Source: JAEZFI01 sp044508215 (GTDB lineage Bacteria; Actinomycetota; Acidimicrobiia; Acidimicrobiales; Microtrichaceae). From it: DNA of 14,540 bases. The DNA lies in contig JBIQID010000080.1 in the NCBI GenBank assembly GCA_044508215.1, forward strand, positions 1 through 14,540. Reading direction: 5' to 3'. The notes beneath the pieces are model-generated. The model was not told the origin of the DNA, made no database searches, and was given only the letters and a program-made list of their open reading frames with translations. Numbering within the stretch: position 1 is the first letter of the stretch; the number at the start of each line of letters is the position of its first letter. Positions 1-7,592 of this stretch are shown in pieces. Position numbers and translations under genes: made by a program.

Positions 1-1197
1 CTCTCGTTCACCACCATCGCGATCGAGCGCAGCGTCGACGGCGACCTCGTCCCCGAGTGGCTGACAGGCGGGCCGGACGCCTCGCTGTCGATCCTCTCGA
101 CGATCGCTGCGTCCATGGTCTCGCTGGCCGCGCTCGTGCTGACGATCACGATGGTGGTCGTCCAGCTCGCGATGGGGCAGTTCTCACCGCGGATCGTGCA
201 GACGATCCTGCGTGACAAGCCCAGCCAGATCGCGATCGGCCTCTTCATCGCGACGTTCGCCCACGCGCTGCTGGCACTCCGGGAGATCCGGTTCGAGGAG
301 CCCACCGCTGTGCCGGGCCTCGCGATCGTCGTCGCCTACGTGCTGGTGCTGATCAGCATCGTGGTGCTGGTCCTCTACGTGCACCACATCGGTCGCTCCC
401 TCCGGGTCGCCGCGCTGATCGAGCTGGTGGGGAGCGACACCCGACGGCTGATCGAGGACCAGTACTCGGGCGCCGGGCCGGGCACGGAGCCGAACCCGTA
501 CGTGGTCGTCGCACCGTCCTCGGGGGTGATCTGCGACCTCGACCACGAGCAGCTGGTCTCCGCCGCACGCAGGGCGGATTGCACCCTCCGGATGCTGCCG
601 GCGGTCGGAGAGTTCGTCCCCGCCGGGGCCACGCTCTTCGAGGTGGACGGCGATCCCGACCCCACGGACCTCGACCACGAGGAGGTGGTCTCCGCGGTGA
701 TCATGGGCCTGGAGCGCACGCTCGAGCGCGACGTCGCCTACGGGTTCCGGATGCTCGTGGACATCGCCGTCCGGTCGGTCTCCGAATCGGCGTTCCTCGA
801 CCCGACCAGCTCGGTGCAGGCGATCGACCGGATCCACGATGCCCTCCGCCAGCTGGCCACCCGCGACTTCCCCGATGGCGTCTGCAGGGACGAGGGCGGC
901 GAAGTGCGCCTCGTGTTCCCGGTGATGAGCTGGGATGACTTCGTGGTGCTCGCGTTCGAGGAGATCCGACTGGCCGGCGCGTCGTCTCCCCAGGTCACCC
1001 GCCGCGTCGCCGCCGCGCTGGAGGACCTCCTGAGCGTCGCCCGGCCCGAGCGCCGACGGGTGCTGCGAGAACAGCTCACGCTGCTCCACGAGGCCGCGAG
1101 CGAGAGCGCCCTGCCCAGCGCGGATGTCGAGTCCAGCCTGCGCGCCGACCACCTCGGCATCGGCGTCCACGCCGGGCCCGAAGAGGCCCGCGTCTGA
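1..1197 (+). CDS. DUF2254 family membrane protein (5' end outside window)
   Basis: The frame is open from the first base and ends with TGA at 1195-1197, giving 398 residues. The ATG at 115 is internal, because the reading continues upstream with sensible protein sequence. Two hydrophobic segments are visible, around codons 38-58 and 104-124. Between them lies the stretch GQFSPRIVQTILRDKPSQ, and QFSPR followed by a further membrane segment is characteristic of DUF2254 proteins. The remaining 270 or so residues are soluble and acidic. The family is typically somewhat over 400 residues, so only a short N-terminal part, probably including the first membrane helices, is missing. DUF2254 proteins are predicted inner-membrane proteins of unknown function, and I assign no activity. 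The gene is followed by an 89-base gap with only weak inverted repeats, one a near-palindrome around the GGATCC at 1208-1223. Confidence 0.85.
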   Translation, partial: LSFTTIAIERSVDGDLVPEWLTGGPDASLSILSTIAASMVSLAALVLTITMVVVQLAMGQFSPRIVQTILRDKPSQIAIGLFIATFAHALLALREIRFEEPTAVPGLAIVVAYVLVLISIVVLVLYVHHIGRSLRVAALIELVGSDTRRLIEDQYSGAGPGTEPNPYVVVAPSSGVICDLDHEQLVSAARRADCTLRMLPAVGEFVPAGATLFEVDGDPDPTDLDHEEVVSAVIMGLERTLERDVAYGFRMLVDIAVRSVSESAFLDPTSSVQAIDRIHDALRQLATRDFPDGVCRDEGGEVRLVFPVMSWDDFVVLAFEEIRLAGASSPQVTRRVAAALEDLLSVARPERRRVLREQLTLLHEAASESALPSADVESSLRADHLGIGVHAGPEEARV

Positions 1198-1286
1198 GAG
1201 ACCGGGGCTGCGGGATCCGGCAGTTCCACCGACACGCGGAACCGGCGCACCCCTAAGCTCGCCCCACTGCGGACAGGGGGGTCCTG

Positions 1287-2066
1287 ATGAAGAGGTGGCT
1301 ACCGCTCGCCTTCGTGGCCGGCATGCTCGTGACGACTGCCGGCGTGTGTGCACCGCCACCTCCGATCGGATGGGAGCCCCCGGTCGTGGAGGAGATCGTC
1401 ATCTCCCCCGACCCCGTCGTCCCGGGCCAGCCGTTCACGGTCCGACTCGTGGCATCCGACGACAACCAGGTCGCCGGAGTGCGCTTCTACCTGCACCATC
1501 CGATCGGCTTCGAGATGTTCGACAACAGCGCGGAATGCGAACCGGTTTCGATCGAACCGGCGCCGCGGGTGGAGGTCGAGGCCACCTGCTCGCTGCCCGT
1601 GTGGGCGTCGAACGGCACGTGGAGGGTGTTCGCAAGCGTGTCCGACGGCGAGTACTCACCGGTGGAGAGCTCCGGCACGGGCGGGTTCGCCTACTTCGAG
1701 GTGGCCGGCGGCGATCCCGACGACGAGCCGCCCACGCTCGAGTGGATCCGGGTGGAGCCCGAGCCGGCAGTGGCCGGCCAGCCGTTCGAGATCTCCCTTC
1801 GCATGACGGACGAGCGGCTCATCATCCCGAGCTCGACCCGGTCGATCACGGTCTACGAGGCGGGTCCGCAGCCGGTGCGCGGCTGGCAGTGCCCCGAGAC
1901 GTACCGCAGTGCGACGTCCGGCCCCGAGGTGGAGATGACGTTCAGCTGCACACCTCCCGAGTGGGTGACGCCGGGGGTCTACATCGCCCGGAAGTTCGGT
2001 CTCAGCGACCTCAACTTCAACAACCGCCAAGTGGAGTTCGAGTTCGGCGTGGTGGCGGCGGGCTGA
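1287..2066 (+). CDS. Exported protein with two tandem beta-rich repeats
   Basis: The 259-residue product starts at ATG 1287, preceded by the G-rich sequence AGGGGGGTCC. Residues 1-20 form a typical export signal (Lys-Arg, then a hydrophobic core). Cys21 follows AGV, which does not fit a normal lipobox because Val at -1 is unusual, so lipoprotein status is doubtful. The mature part consists of two related units. Unit 1 (about residues 34-139) begins EEIVISPDPVVPGQPFTVRL and unit 2 (about 151-256) begins LEWIRVEPEPAVAGQPFEIS. Each holds one cysteine pair at equivalent places (C84/C101 and C202/C221), each followed by a W-x5-7-G motif. This suggests two immunoglobulin-like domains, each with a possible disulfide. 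I do not recognise a named family. A binding or structural role at the cell surface is possible but unproven. The gene appears monocistronic; the next gene starts 181 bases later. Confidence 0.75.
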   Translation: MKRWLPLAFVAGMLVTTAGVCAPPPPIGWEPPVVEEIVISPDPVVPGQPFTVRLVASDDNQVAGVRFYLHHPIGFEMFDNSAECEPVSIEPAPRVEVEATCSLPVWASNGTWRVFASVSDGEYSPVESSGTGGFAYFEVAGGDPDDEPPTLEWIRVEPEPAVAGQPFEISLRMTDERLIIPSSTRSITVYEAGPQPVRGWQCPETYRSATSGPEVEMTFSCTPPEWVTPGVYIARKFGLSDLNFNNRQVEFEFGVVAAG

Positions 2067-2172
2067 CAGCCCATACGCAGTCCCACGGCTGCGATGAGCT
2101 GTCCGCTACGACCTCGACTGGCCCGTCCTCGAGCTCACGGCGCGCGTGAATCCGCCGAGATCCTCGGCAGGA

Positions 2173-2199
2173 TGTCGAGAAGCACGCACCCGCTCCGTC
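2173..2199 (+). promoter_or_regulatory. Candidate ECF42-type promoter for the DGPF/sigma operon
   Basis: TGTCGA (2173-2178) and CGTC (2196-2199) are separated by 17 nt, with the CGTC ending 48 bases before the DGPF start codon. As I recall, ECF42 target promoters in Streptomyces carry TGTCGA at -35 and CG(A/T)C at -10, and lie in front of their own DGPF operons. The match in both motif and spacing is seen in the sequence; the promoter function is inferred. Short GC-rich motifs of this kind also occur by chance. Confidence 0.55.
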
Positions 2200-2247
2200 C
2201 CAGGGATGATCGCAGCCGCACCGGCTGCCCGACGATGGAGGACCACC

Positions 2248-2655
2248 ATGGCCAAGTACCTGCTGCTCAAGCACTACCGGGGCGCCCCGGATCCCGTGAA
2301 CGACGTCCCGATGGCCCAGTGGACGCCCGCCGAGGTCGAGGCCCACGTGGGGTTCATGGAGGACTTCGCTGCCCGCCTCGTGGAGACCGGAGAGTTCGTC
2401 GATGCCCAGGCGCTCGCTCCCGACGGTCTGTGGGTGCGCTCCGATGCCGGTGGGAGGCCGCCGGTGACCGACGGGCCCTTCCCCGAGACGAAGGACCTCA
2501 TCGCGGGGTGGATGATCATCGACGTCGACGACCAGGAGCGCGCCGTCGAGCTCGCCGCTGAGCTCTCGGCGGCACCGGGAGCCGGCGGTGCACCGATCCA
2601 CGAATGGTTGGAGGTGCGCCCGTTCCTGACGCAGCCGCCCACGGTCACGGAGTGA
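2248..2655 (+). CDS. DGPF/YCII-domain protein, partner of ECF42 sigma factor
   Basis: This is a 135-residue YCII-related (dimeric alpha/beta barrel fold) protein. It opens with MAKYLLLKHYRG, and the signature DGPF is at residues 75-78, in the context PPVTDGPFPETKD, followed by the strand AGWMIIDVDD. The start at ATG 2248 is supported by GGAGG at 2237-2241, six bases upstream, and by alignment of the MAKYLLL opening with family N-termini. A longer frame from 2146 would run through the candidate promoter and is rejected. The stop TGA (2653-2655) overlaps the GTG start of the sigma factor, so the two are almost certainly co-transcribed and translationally coupled. DGPF proteins are conserved neighbours of ECF42 sigma factors and likely targets, but their biochemical role is unknown. 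The sequence shows no enzymatic motif that I can name. Confidence 0.9.
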   Translation: MAKYLLLKHYRGAPDPVNDVPMAQWTPAEVEAHVGFMEDFAARLVETGEFVDAQALAPDGLWVRSDAGGRPPVTDGPFPETKDLIAGWMIIDVDDQERAVELAAELSAAPGAGGAPIHEWLEVRPFLTQPPTVTE

Positions 2656-3806
2656 TCGACGAGGTCGAGCTGCGGCGGCTCGTCCCCCGCGTGCTCAACG
2701 TCCTCGTCCGTCGCGGAGCCGACTTCGCGACGGCCGAGGACGCCGTCCAGGACGCACTCCTCCGCGCGCTGTCGTCGTGGGAGGACGAGTCGCCGAGGGA
2801 TCCGCAGGCCTGGCTCACCACCGTCGCATGGCGGGCGTTCCTCGACCGTGTCCGTTCGGAGGGGGCTCGCCGGCGACGCGAGGCGGAGTTCGCCGCCGAG
2901 CCGACGGCCGACGAGGTCCCGGACGTGGACGACACCCTCCGCCTCTACTTCCTGTGCGCCCATCCCAGCCTCAGCCCGTCGTCGGCGATCGCCCTCACCC
3001 TGCGAGCCGTCGGCGGGCTCACCACCCGCCAGATCGCCGAGGCCTACCTGGTGCCCGAACCGACGATGGCCCAGCGCATCAGCCGGGCGAAGCGCACGGT
3101 GGAGCGATCGGGGCTCGAGGCCCATGGCGACGTCGGCACCGTGACGCGGGTGCTCTACCTGGTCTTCAACGAGGGCTACTCGGGCGACGTGGACCTCGCC
3201 GCCGAGGCCATCCGGCTGACGCGGCAGCTGGCGCACGCCGCCGACGACCCCGAGGTCGGCGGCCTCCTCTCCCTGATGCTGCTGCACCACGCGCGACGGC
3301 ACACTCGGACCGACCCGCACGGGCGCCTCGTCCCGCTCGCCGAACAGGACCGCACCCGGTGGGACACGGCGCTCATCGCCGAGGGGGTCCAGATCCTCCA
3401 GCGAGCGCTCGGCCGCGACCGCCTCGGCGAGTACCAGGCCCAGGCCGCGATCGCCGCGCTCCACGCCGACGCTCAGCGGGTCGAGGAGACCGACTGGGTG
3501 CAGATCGTGGAGTGGTACGACGAGCTGCTCCGGTTCTCCGACACGCCGATCGTCCGCCTGAACCGTGCCGTGGCCATCGGCGAGGCCGACGGGCCGGGAG
3601 CTGGGTTGGCGGCACTCGCCGAGGTGGCCGACTCGATCCCCCGTCGTACGGCCGCAGAGGCGCACCTGCGCGAGCGGAACGGCGAGCTTGCCCGGGCGGC
3701 AGTGCTCTACGCCGACGCCGCGCAGCGAGCTGCGAACACGTCCGAGCGCGACCACCTCACCCGTCAGGCGGCACGGCTCAACCAGGCGCTCCGCGACGGA
3801 GCCTGA
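2652..3806 (+). CDS. ECF42-type sigma factor with C-terminal TPR-like extension
   Basis: This RNA polymerase sigma factor (384 residues) is about twice the length of a classical ECF protein. Region 2 lies at about residues 8-75 (FATAEDAVQDALLRAL, then PQAWLTTVAWRAFLDRVR). Region 4 lies at about 93-150, with the helix-turn-helix around LTTRQIAEAYLVPEPTMAQR. The DUF6596/TPR-like C-terminal part holds YLVFNEGYSG (about 169-178) and the conserved LNRAVAIGEADG (about 303-314). This architecture and the DGPF gene next door define the ECF42 group, in which the C-terminal extension is reported to be needed for activity and no anti-sigma factor is usually encoded nearby; none is seen here. The GTG at 2652 is chosen because it overlaps the upstream TGA and starts exactly at the region 2 sequence. 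Upstream frame sequence from 2604 is only the antisense-like shadow of the DGPF gene. The signal sensed is unknown. Confidence 0.92.
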   Translation: MIDEVELRRLVPRVLNVLVRRGADFATAEDAVQDALLRALSSWEDESPRDPQAWLTTVAWRAFLDRVRSEGARRRREAEFAAEPTADEVPDVDDTLRLYFLCAHPSLSPSSAIALTLRAVGGLTTRQIAEAYLVPEPTMAQRISRAKRTVERSGLEAHGDVGTVTRVLYLVFNEGYSGDVDLAAEAIRLTRQLAHAADDPEVGGLLSLMLLHHARRHTRTDPHGRLVPLAEQDRTRWDTALIAEGVQILQRALGRDRLGEYQAQAAIAALHADAQRVEETDWVQIVEWYDELLRFSDTPIVRLNRAVAIGEADGPGAGLAALAEVADSIPRRTAAEAHLRERNGELARAAVLYADAAQRAANTSERDHLTRQAARLNQALRDGA

Positions 3807-3840
3807 CGCAGCGGAGGCCGAGCGGCGCGAAGCTTCCGAG

Positions 3841-4230
3841 GTGCTGGTGGTCGACGCGGCGAACGTCATCGGGTCCCGTCCGACGGGATGGTGGCGCGAC
3901 CGTGCGGGTGCGGCAGGCCGGTTCGTGGAGCAGGTCCGCTCAGCCGTCGCCGACGGCCGCCTCGAGGCGCCGGTCACGGTCGTGCTCGAGGGCCAGGCGC
4001 GAGCCGGCGCCGCCGAGTCAGAGGTCGAGGGCGGCGTCGCCGTGGTGCACGCTGCCGGATCGGGCGACGACGCGATCGCTGAGCTGGCTGCCGACAGCGC
4101 AGGTCACGGTGACGGTGACCGTGCTGGCTTCGTGGTCGTGACCGCCGACCGTGGCCTCAGCCAGCGCGTGGAGGCAGCCGGCGCAGAGGTCCGTCGCCCG
4201 AGCTGGCTCCTCGGGCGGCTGGGGATCTGA
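3841..4230 (+). CDS. NYN/PIN-like domain protein, putative nuclease
   Basis: This small protein of about 129 residues begins VLVVDAANVIGSRPTGWWRD. VDAANV with the first Asp and following Asn fits motif 1 of NYN/PIN-like folds. GSGDDAI (middle) supplies a second pair of acidic residues, and VVTADRGL (C-terminal third) supplies the third acidic position next to the final strand. These acidic positions suggest metal-dependent nuclease chemistry, but the activity is inferred. Similar actinobacterial proteins are sometimes labelled NTP pyrophosphohydrolase, a label I cannot support from motifs. No ATG is available; GTG 3841 is the first plausible start, 34 bases after the sigma factor stop. The only Shine-Dalgarno-like GGAGG (3813-3817) is too far away, so the start is uncertain (GTG 3847 is an alternative). 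The position suggests read-through from the ECF42 operon. Confidence 0.75.
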   Translation: MLVVDAANVIGSRPTGWWRDRAGAAGRFVEQVRSAVADGRLEAPVTVVLEGQARAGAAESEVEGGVAVVHAAGSGDDAIAELAADSAGHGDGDRAGFVVVTADRGLSQRVEAAGAEVRRPSWLLGRLGI

Positions 4231-4255
4231 CCGGCCGGGATGGCTGACCGGCCGG
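4228..4255. terminator. GC-rich hairpin between convergent genes
   Basis: The 11-base sequence TGACCGGCCGG occurs at 4228-4238 and again at 4245-4255. Because CCGGCCGG is self-complementary, the two copies form an 8-bp all-GC stem (4231-4238 with 4248-4255) around a 9-base loop. It sits just after the NYN/PIN-like gene stop and before the stop of the convergent GH3 gene. There is no T tract on either side, so function as a bidirectional terminator is inferred from position only. Confidence 0.45.
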
Positions 4256-4273
4256 ACGGCCAGGCGAGCCAGC

Positions 4274-6700
4274 TCAGGACGAGCGTTCGCCGATTCGCCG
4301 CTTCAGGCTCGCCACCGCCGCCCTGGCGGCGGGGCTCCACCGGCCGTTCAGCGCGTCGAGCAGCGCGTCGATCTCCTCCAGCCGGATCAGCCCGCCGCTC
4401 ATCAGCGCCAGCCCTCGGGCCGGTCCCTCCTTGATCGACGAGCGGACCATCTGGAGGGTGGCCTCGTCGGGGTCGGGGAACTCGTGCGCTGCCCGCTTCA
4501 CGCCCTCGCTGATCACCGCGGATGCGAGCGCCCTACCGATGCGGGTCGACTGCATGTCCTCCAGCGTCGAGTTCCGGTGGAACGGGCGGACCGGCGCCGG
4601 GGCGGGGATCGGCCGGCCGAGCATCGCAGCGAACTCCTCGTCGTCCGCCACGCCCACGGTCGGCCGCGGATCGGGAGCCAGCACGTCGGACGACTCGATG
4701 TCGACCGCGACGACCTCCACCGGATCGGCGGACGAGCGCGCCACCACGACCTCGAAGCGCCCGGCTTCCACCAGCCAGTCGTGCGCCGTCACGTCCCAGA
4801 CTGCGAACGAACGCCGGTCGAGCCGGATCCGGACACGCTCGCTCTGGCCGGGCTCGAGGCGGACCTTCGCGAACCCCTTCAGCTCCTTGTCGGGCCGCGG
4901 CACCGACGACTCGACGTCGCGCACGTAGACCTGCACCACGTCGGAACCGGCTCGCTGGCCGCTGTTCGTGACGGTCACCCCCACCGTGAGGTCAGTGCCC
5001 TCCCCTTCGACCGCCACGTCGCTCCACTCGAAGGACGTGTAGGACAGCCCGAAGCCGAACGGGAACTTCGCCGGGACGCCCGCGGTGTCGTGGAACCGGT
5101 AGCCCACGCCGAGGCCCTCGCGGTACTCCACCTGGCGTGGATCACCGGGGAAGTTCCGGTCGGCCGGCAGCTGGCCCACGTGGTGGGGGATGCTCTCGGC
5201 GAGGCGGCCTCCCGGCTCGGCGTCACCGAACAGCAGGTCAGCGACGGCGCCGCCTCCAGCCTGACCACCCAGCCAGCACTCCAACAGGGCGTCCACCCGG
5301 TCGGCGAACGGGAGGTGGACCACGCCGCCGTTGTTGAGGACGACCACCAGCGGCGCCGGTTGCGCCGCCAGCGCCTCGATCAGGCGGACCAGGTCGTTCG
5401 GCAGGTCGAGCGTCGTCCGGTCGAAGCCCTCGGACTCCGCCGCGGCGGGGAGCGCCACGAAGCACACCACTACGTCGGATCCCTTCGCCGCCTCGATCGC
5501 GGCGGAGAACTGCTCGGGGGTCGAGGAGCCCGTTCGGGCGTCGTAGCCCTCGGCGTGGACGATGGTGGCGGAGTCGCCCACCCGCGCTCGAAGTTCGTCG
5601 AGCGGCACGTCGAGTCGGGTGGGCCGCACCTGCGAGCTGCCGGCACCCTGGTAGCGCGGGGTGGTCGCCGACCCGCCGATCACCGCGATGCGCCCCTCGG
5701 GTTGCAGGGGCAGCACGCCGTCGTTCACGAGGAGCACAGATCCGGCTGCGGCGGCCCAGCGCGCCAGCTGGTGGTGCTCGTCGACGTCCATGGGCGGCCG
5801 CTCCCCCGCGTCCTGGCCCGCCGCGATGAGCGCCACCACCCGCTCGGCGCACCGATCGAGGTCGGCCTCGTCGAGACTGGCCGCGTCGAGTGCGGCGAGC
5901 ACCTCCTCGTCGAACGCACCCGAGCTGCCGGGCATCTCCAGGTCCATGCCCGCCCGGACGGCGGCGACACGGTCGTTGGTCGCGCCCCAGTCGCTGACGA
6001 CGAGGCCCTCGAAGCCCCACTCGTCGCGGAGGATCGTGGTGAGCAGCTCCCGGTTGTCCGACGCGTAGGTGCCGTTGATCCGGTTGTAGCTGCACATGAT
6101 CGTCGTGGGCTGGGACTCCCGCACCACGATCTCGAAGCCGGTCAGGTAGAGCTCGCGGAGGGTGCGCTCGTCGACCACGGCGTCGACCACCAGGCGGTGC
6201 GACTCCTGGTTGTTCACGGCGAAGTGCTTGGCGCTGGTCCCCACGCCGCGCGACTGCACGCCTCGGATCCACGCTGCCGCCAGGCGCCCGCTGAGGACGG
6301 GGTCCTCGGAGTAGTACTCGAAGTTCCTCCCAGCAGCCGGGTGCCGCTTGATGTTGAGGCCCGGCCCGAGCACCACGGCCACCCCCTGCGAGCGCGCCTC
6401 GTCACCGAGCGCTGAGCCCACCTCCTCGACCAGGTCGACGTCCCAGGAGGACCCGAGGAGCACGGCCGGCGGGAAGCACGTCGCGGGCTGCGATGCGGTC
6501 AGGCCGAGGTGGTCGCCCGAGCCGACCTGGCAGCGCAGGCCGTGCGGGCCGTCGGAGAGGACCACCCCTTCGAGCCCCGCCTCCGGCACCCGCTCGGTGA
6601 CCCAGAAGCTGTGACCCGAGAGCAACCGCACCTTCGAGCGCCGGTCCATCTTCGCAACGATGTCGGACGGAGACGGGGTGCTGTCGGCCTGGTCGCTCAC
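4274..6700 (-). CDS. Glycoside hydrolase family 3 (beta-glucosidase-like)
   Basis: The product has 808 residues from GTG 6700. The N-terminal GH3 barrel holds KHFAVNNQE (residues 158-166), a substrate-binding signature, and LVVSDWGA with the predicted nucleophile Asp237. The second GH3 domain (about 315-540) begins GSVLLVNDGVLPL. It includes ESEGFDR, in which Glu425 or Glu423 is the candidate acid/base, and the loop YQGAGSSQV. A fibronectin III-like domain follows (about 590-670, VVQVYVRDVESSVPRP then ELKGFAKVRLEPGQ). A further C-terminal segment of over 100 residues resembles that of cytoplasmic GH3 enzymes. No signal peptide is present, so it likely hydrolyses imported oligosaccharides or glycosides in the cytoplasm. 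Substrate specificity cannot be read from sequence. The start is weakly supported; ATG 6649 is possible. No transporter or regulator is adjacent. Confidence 0.92.
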   Translation of the reverse strand: MSDQADSTPSPSDIVAKMDRRSKVRLLSGHSFWVTERVPEAGLEGVVLSDGPHGLRCQVGSGDHLGLTASQPATCFPPAVLLGSSWDVDLVEEVGSALGDEARSQGVAVVLGPGLNIKRHPAAGRNFEYYSEDPVLSGRLAAAWIRGVQSRGVGTSAKHFAVNNQESHRLVVDAVVDERTLRELYLTGFEIVVRESQPTTIMCSYNRINGTYASDNRELLTTILRDEWGFEGLVVSDWGATNDRVAAVRAGMDLEMPGSSGAFDEEVLAALDAASLDEADLDRCAERVVALIAAGQDAGERPPMDVDEHHQLARWAAAAGSVLLVNDGVLPLQPEGRIAVIGGSATTPRYQGAGSSQVRPTRLDVPLDELRARVGDSATIVHAEGYDARTGSSTPEQFSAAIEAAKGSDVVVCFVALPAAAESEGFDRTTLDLPNDLVRLIEALAAQPAPLVVVLNNGGVVHLPFADRVDALLECWLGGQAGGGAVADLLFGDAEPGGRLAESIPHHVGQLPADRNFPGDPRQVEYREGLGVGYRFHDTAGVPAKFPFGFGLSYTSFEWSDVAVEGEGTDLTVGVTVTNSGQRAGSDVVQVYVRDVESSVPRPDKELKGFAKVRLEPGQSERVRIRLDRRSFAVWDVTAHDWLVEAGRFEVVVARSSADPVEVVAVDIESSDVLAPDPRPTVGVADDEEFAAMLGRPIPAPAPVRPFHRNSTLEDMQSTRIGRALASAVISEGVKRAAHEFPDPDEATLQMVRSSIKEGPARGLALMSGGLIRLEEIDALLDALNGRWSPAARAAVASLKRRIGERSS

Positions 6701-6769
6701 GGCTCGGCAATCTATCCCTGCCACCCGCGGCGGGCCCCGGGGAGCGGGGCGGCATGCCACGATCGGGAC

Positions 6770-7186
6770 ATGGCCGGAGGTGAGGTGATCCGCCCGAGGA
6801 GGGACGTCGCGATCCCGCTCGACGAGCTCGAGTGGCGGTTCAGCGCGTCGAGCGGTCCCGGCGGCCAGCACGCGAACACGGCGAACACGAAGGTGGAGGT
6901 CCGTTTCGACGTGCGGACCAGCCCCTCGCTCACCGACGAGGTCCGGAGCGTCCTCCTCTCACGCCTCGGGCCGACCGTGCGCGTCACCTCCCAGACCACG
7001 AGGTCGCAGGCACGCAACCGCGAGCTGGCTGTCGCCACCCTCGAGAAGCGGCTCGCGTCGGCGCTCGAACGGAGGACGCCCCGTCGGCCCACCCGGGCCA
7101 CGAAGGGCTCCCAGCGCCGCCGGCTCGAGGCGAAGTCGCGGCGCTCGCAGCTGAAGGCCCAACGCCGTCGCCCACCGGCCGACTAG
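6770..7186 (+). CDS. arfB: Ribosome-rescue peptidyl-tRNA hydrolase ArfB
   Basis: This is a 138-residue homologue of ArfB/YaeJ. The release-factor-type GGQ (residues 31-33) sits in SASSGPGGQHANTANTKVEV, the sequence that places the catalytic Gln in the peptidyl transferase centre. The C-terminal third is strongly basic (RRPTRATKGSQRRRLEAKSR and onward), matching the tail that in ArfB enters the empty mRNA channel of stalled ribosomes. The short length and lack of codon-recognition domains separate it from RF1/RF2. The start is taken as ATG 6770, but GTG 6785 is preceded by GGAGGTGAG (6776-6784), a very good ribosome binding site, and would give a protein five residues shorter. The gene is divergent from the GH3 gene (69-base gap) and convergent with the DUF503 gene (18-base gap). 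Confidence 0.92.
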   Translation: MAGGEVIRPRRDVAIPLDELEWRFSASSGPGGQHANTANTKVEVRFDVRTSPSLTDEVRSVLLSRLGPTVRVTSQTTRSQARNRELAVATLEKRLASALERRTPRRPTRATKGSQRRRLEAKSRRSQLKAQRRRPPAD

Positions 7187-7204
7187 CGCCCCGCCCGTCG
7201 CGCC

Positions 7205-7492
7205 TCAGACCTCGAGCCAGGTCCTTTCGGCGTCGATCACCTCGATCTCGGGGTGTGACCAGACGAACCGCTCCACCGTCTCGATGACGTCCTGCGCCTG
7301 TCGGGCCGACGATGCCACGACAGCGAAGCCGAGCGACGCCCGTCCACGTTCGTCCTGGTGGTCGACCTCGGCGGCGGACACCGCGAACCGGCTGCGCGAG
7401 GCATCCAGGAGGTGTCGCACCACCTGACGCTTGTCCTTCAGCGACTGGGCCTGCGGGATGCGCAGCTCCACCGAGAACGCGAGCACGTGCAC
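7205..7492 (-). CDS. DUF503 family protein
   Basis: This small 95-residue protein starts at GTG 7492 (VHVLAFSVELRIPQAQSLKD). The opening strand followed by SLKDKRQVVRHLLDASRSRF and, later, AAEVDHQDERGRASLGFAVV matches the DUF503 family (YlxP-like), which consists of a single ferredoxin-like domain with no known catalytic residues. In many bacteria the gene lies next to infB and rbfA, suggesting a link with ribosome maturation or translation. Here it stands alone, between arfB and a serine hydrolase gene, and its stop lies 18 bases from that of arfB. The ribosome binding site is weak. Function remains unknown. Confidence 0.9.
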   Translation of the reverse strand: MHVLAFSVELRIPQAQSLKDKRQVVRHLLDASRSRFAVSAAEVDHQDERGRASLGFAVVASSARQAQDVIETVERFVWSHPEIEVIDAERTWLEV

Positions 7493-7592
7493 CCGTCCGA
7501 GGGTAGGGCCAGTGCTCTGGATCGGGGACCCCTCCCCCTGCGTGGACCCACCGGCGCAGCACTACCGTCGCGCTCGGTTGGAAGGGGGCAAG

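Noticed and set aside
2274..3977. Open frame of 567 codons on the minus strand opposite the sigma factor operon
   Set aside because: It spans three well-supported + strand genes and shows no recognisable domain.
4151..6415. Long open frame (754 codons) on the + strand opposite the GH3 gene
   Set aside because: Its product is rich in Arg, Gly, His and Pro without family motifs. It is the mirror of a clearly conserved GH3 coding sequence, a common effect of high GC content.
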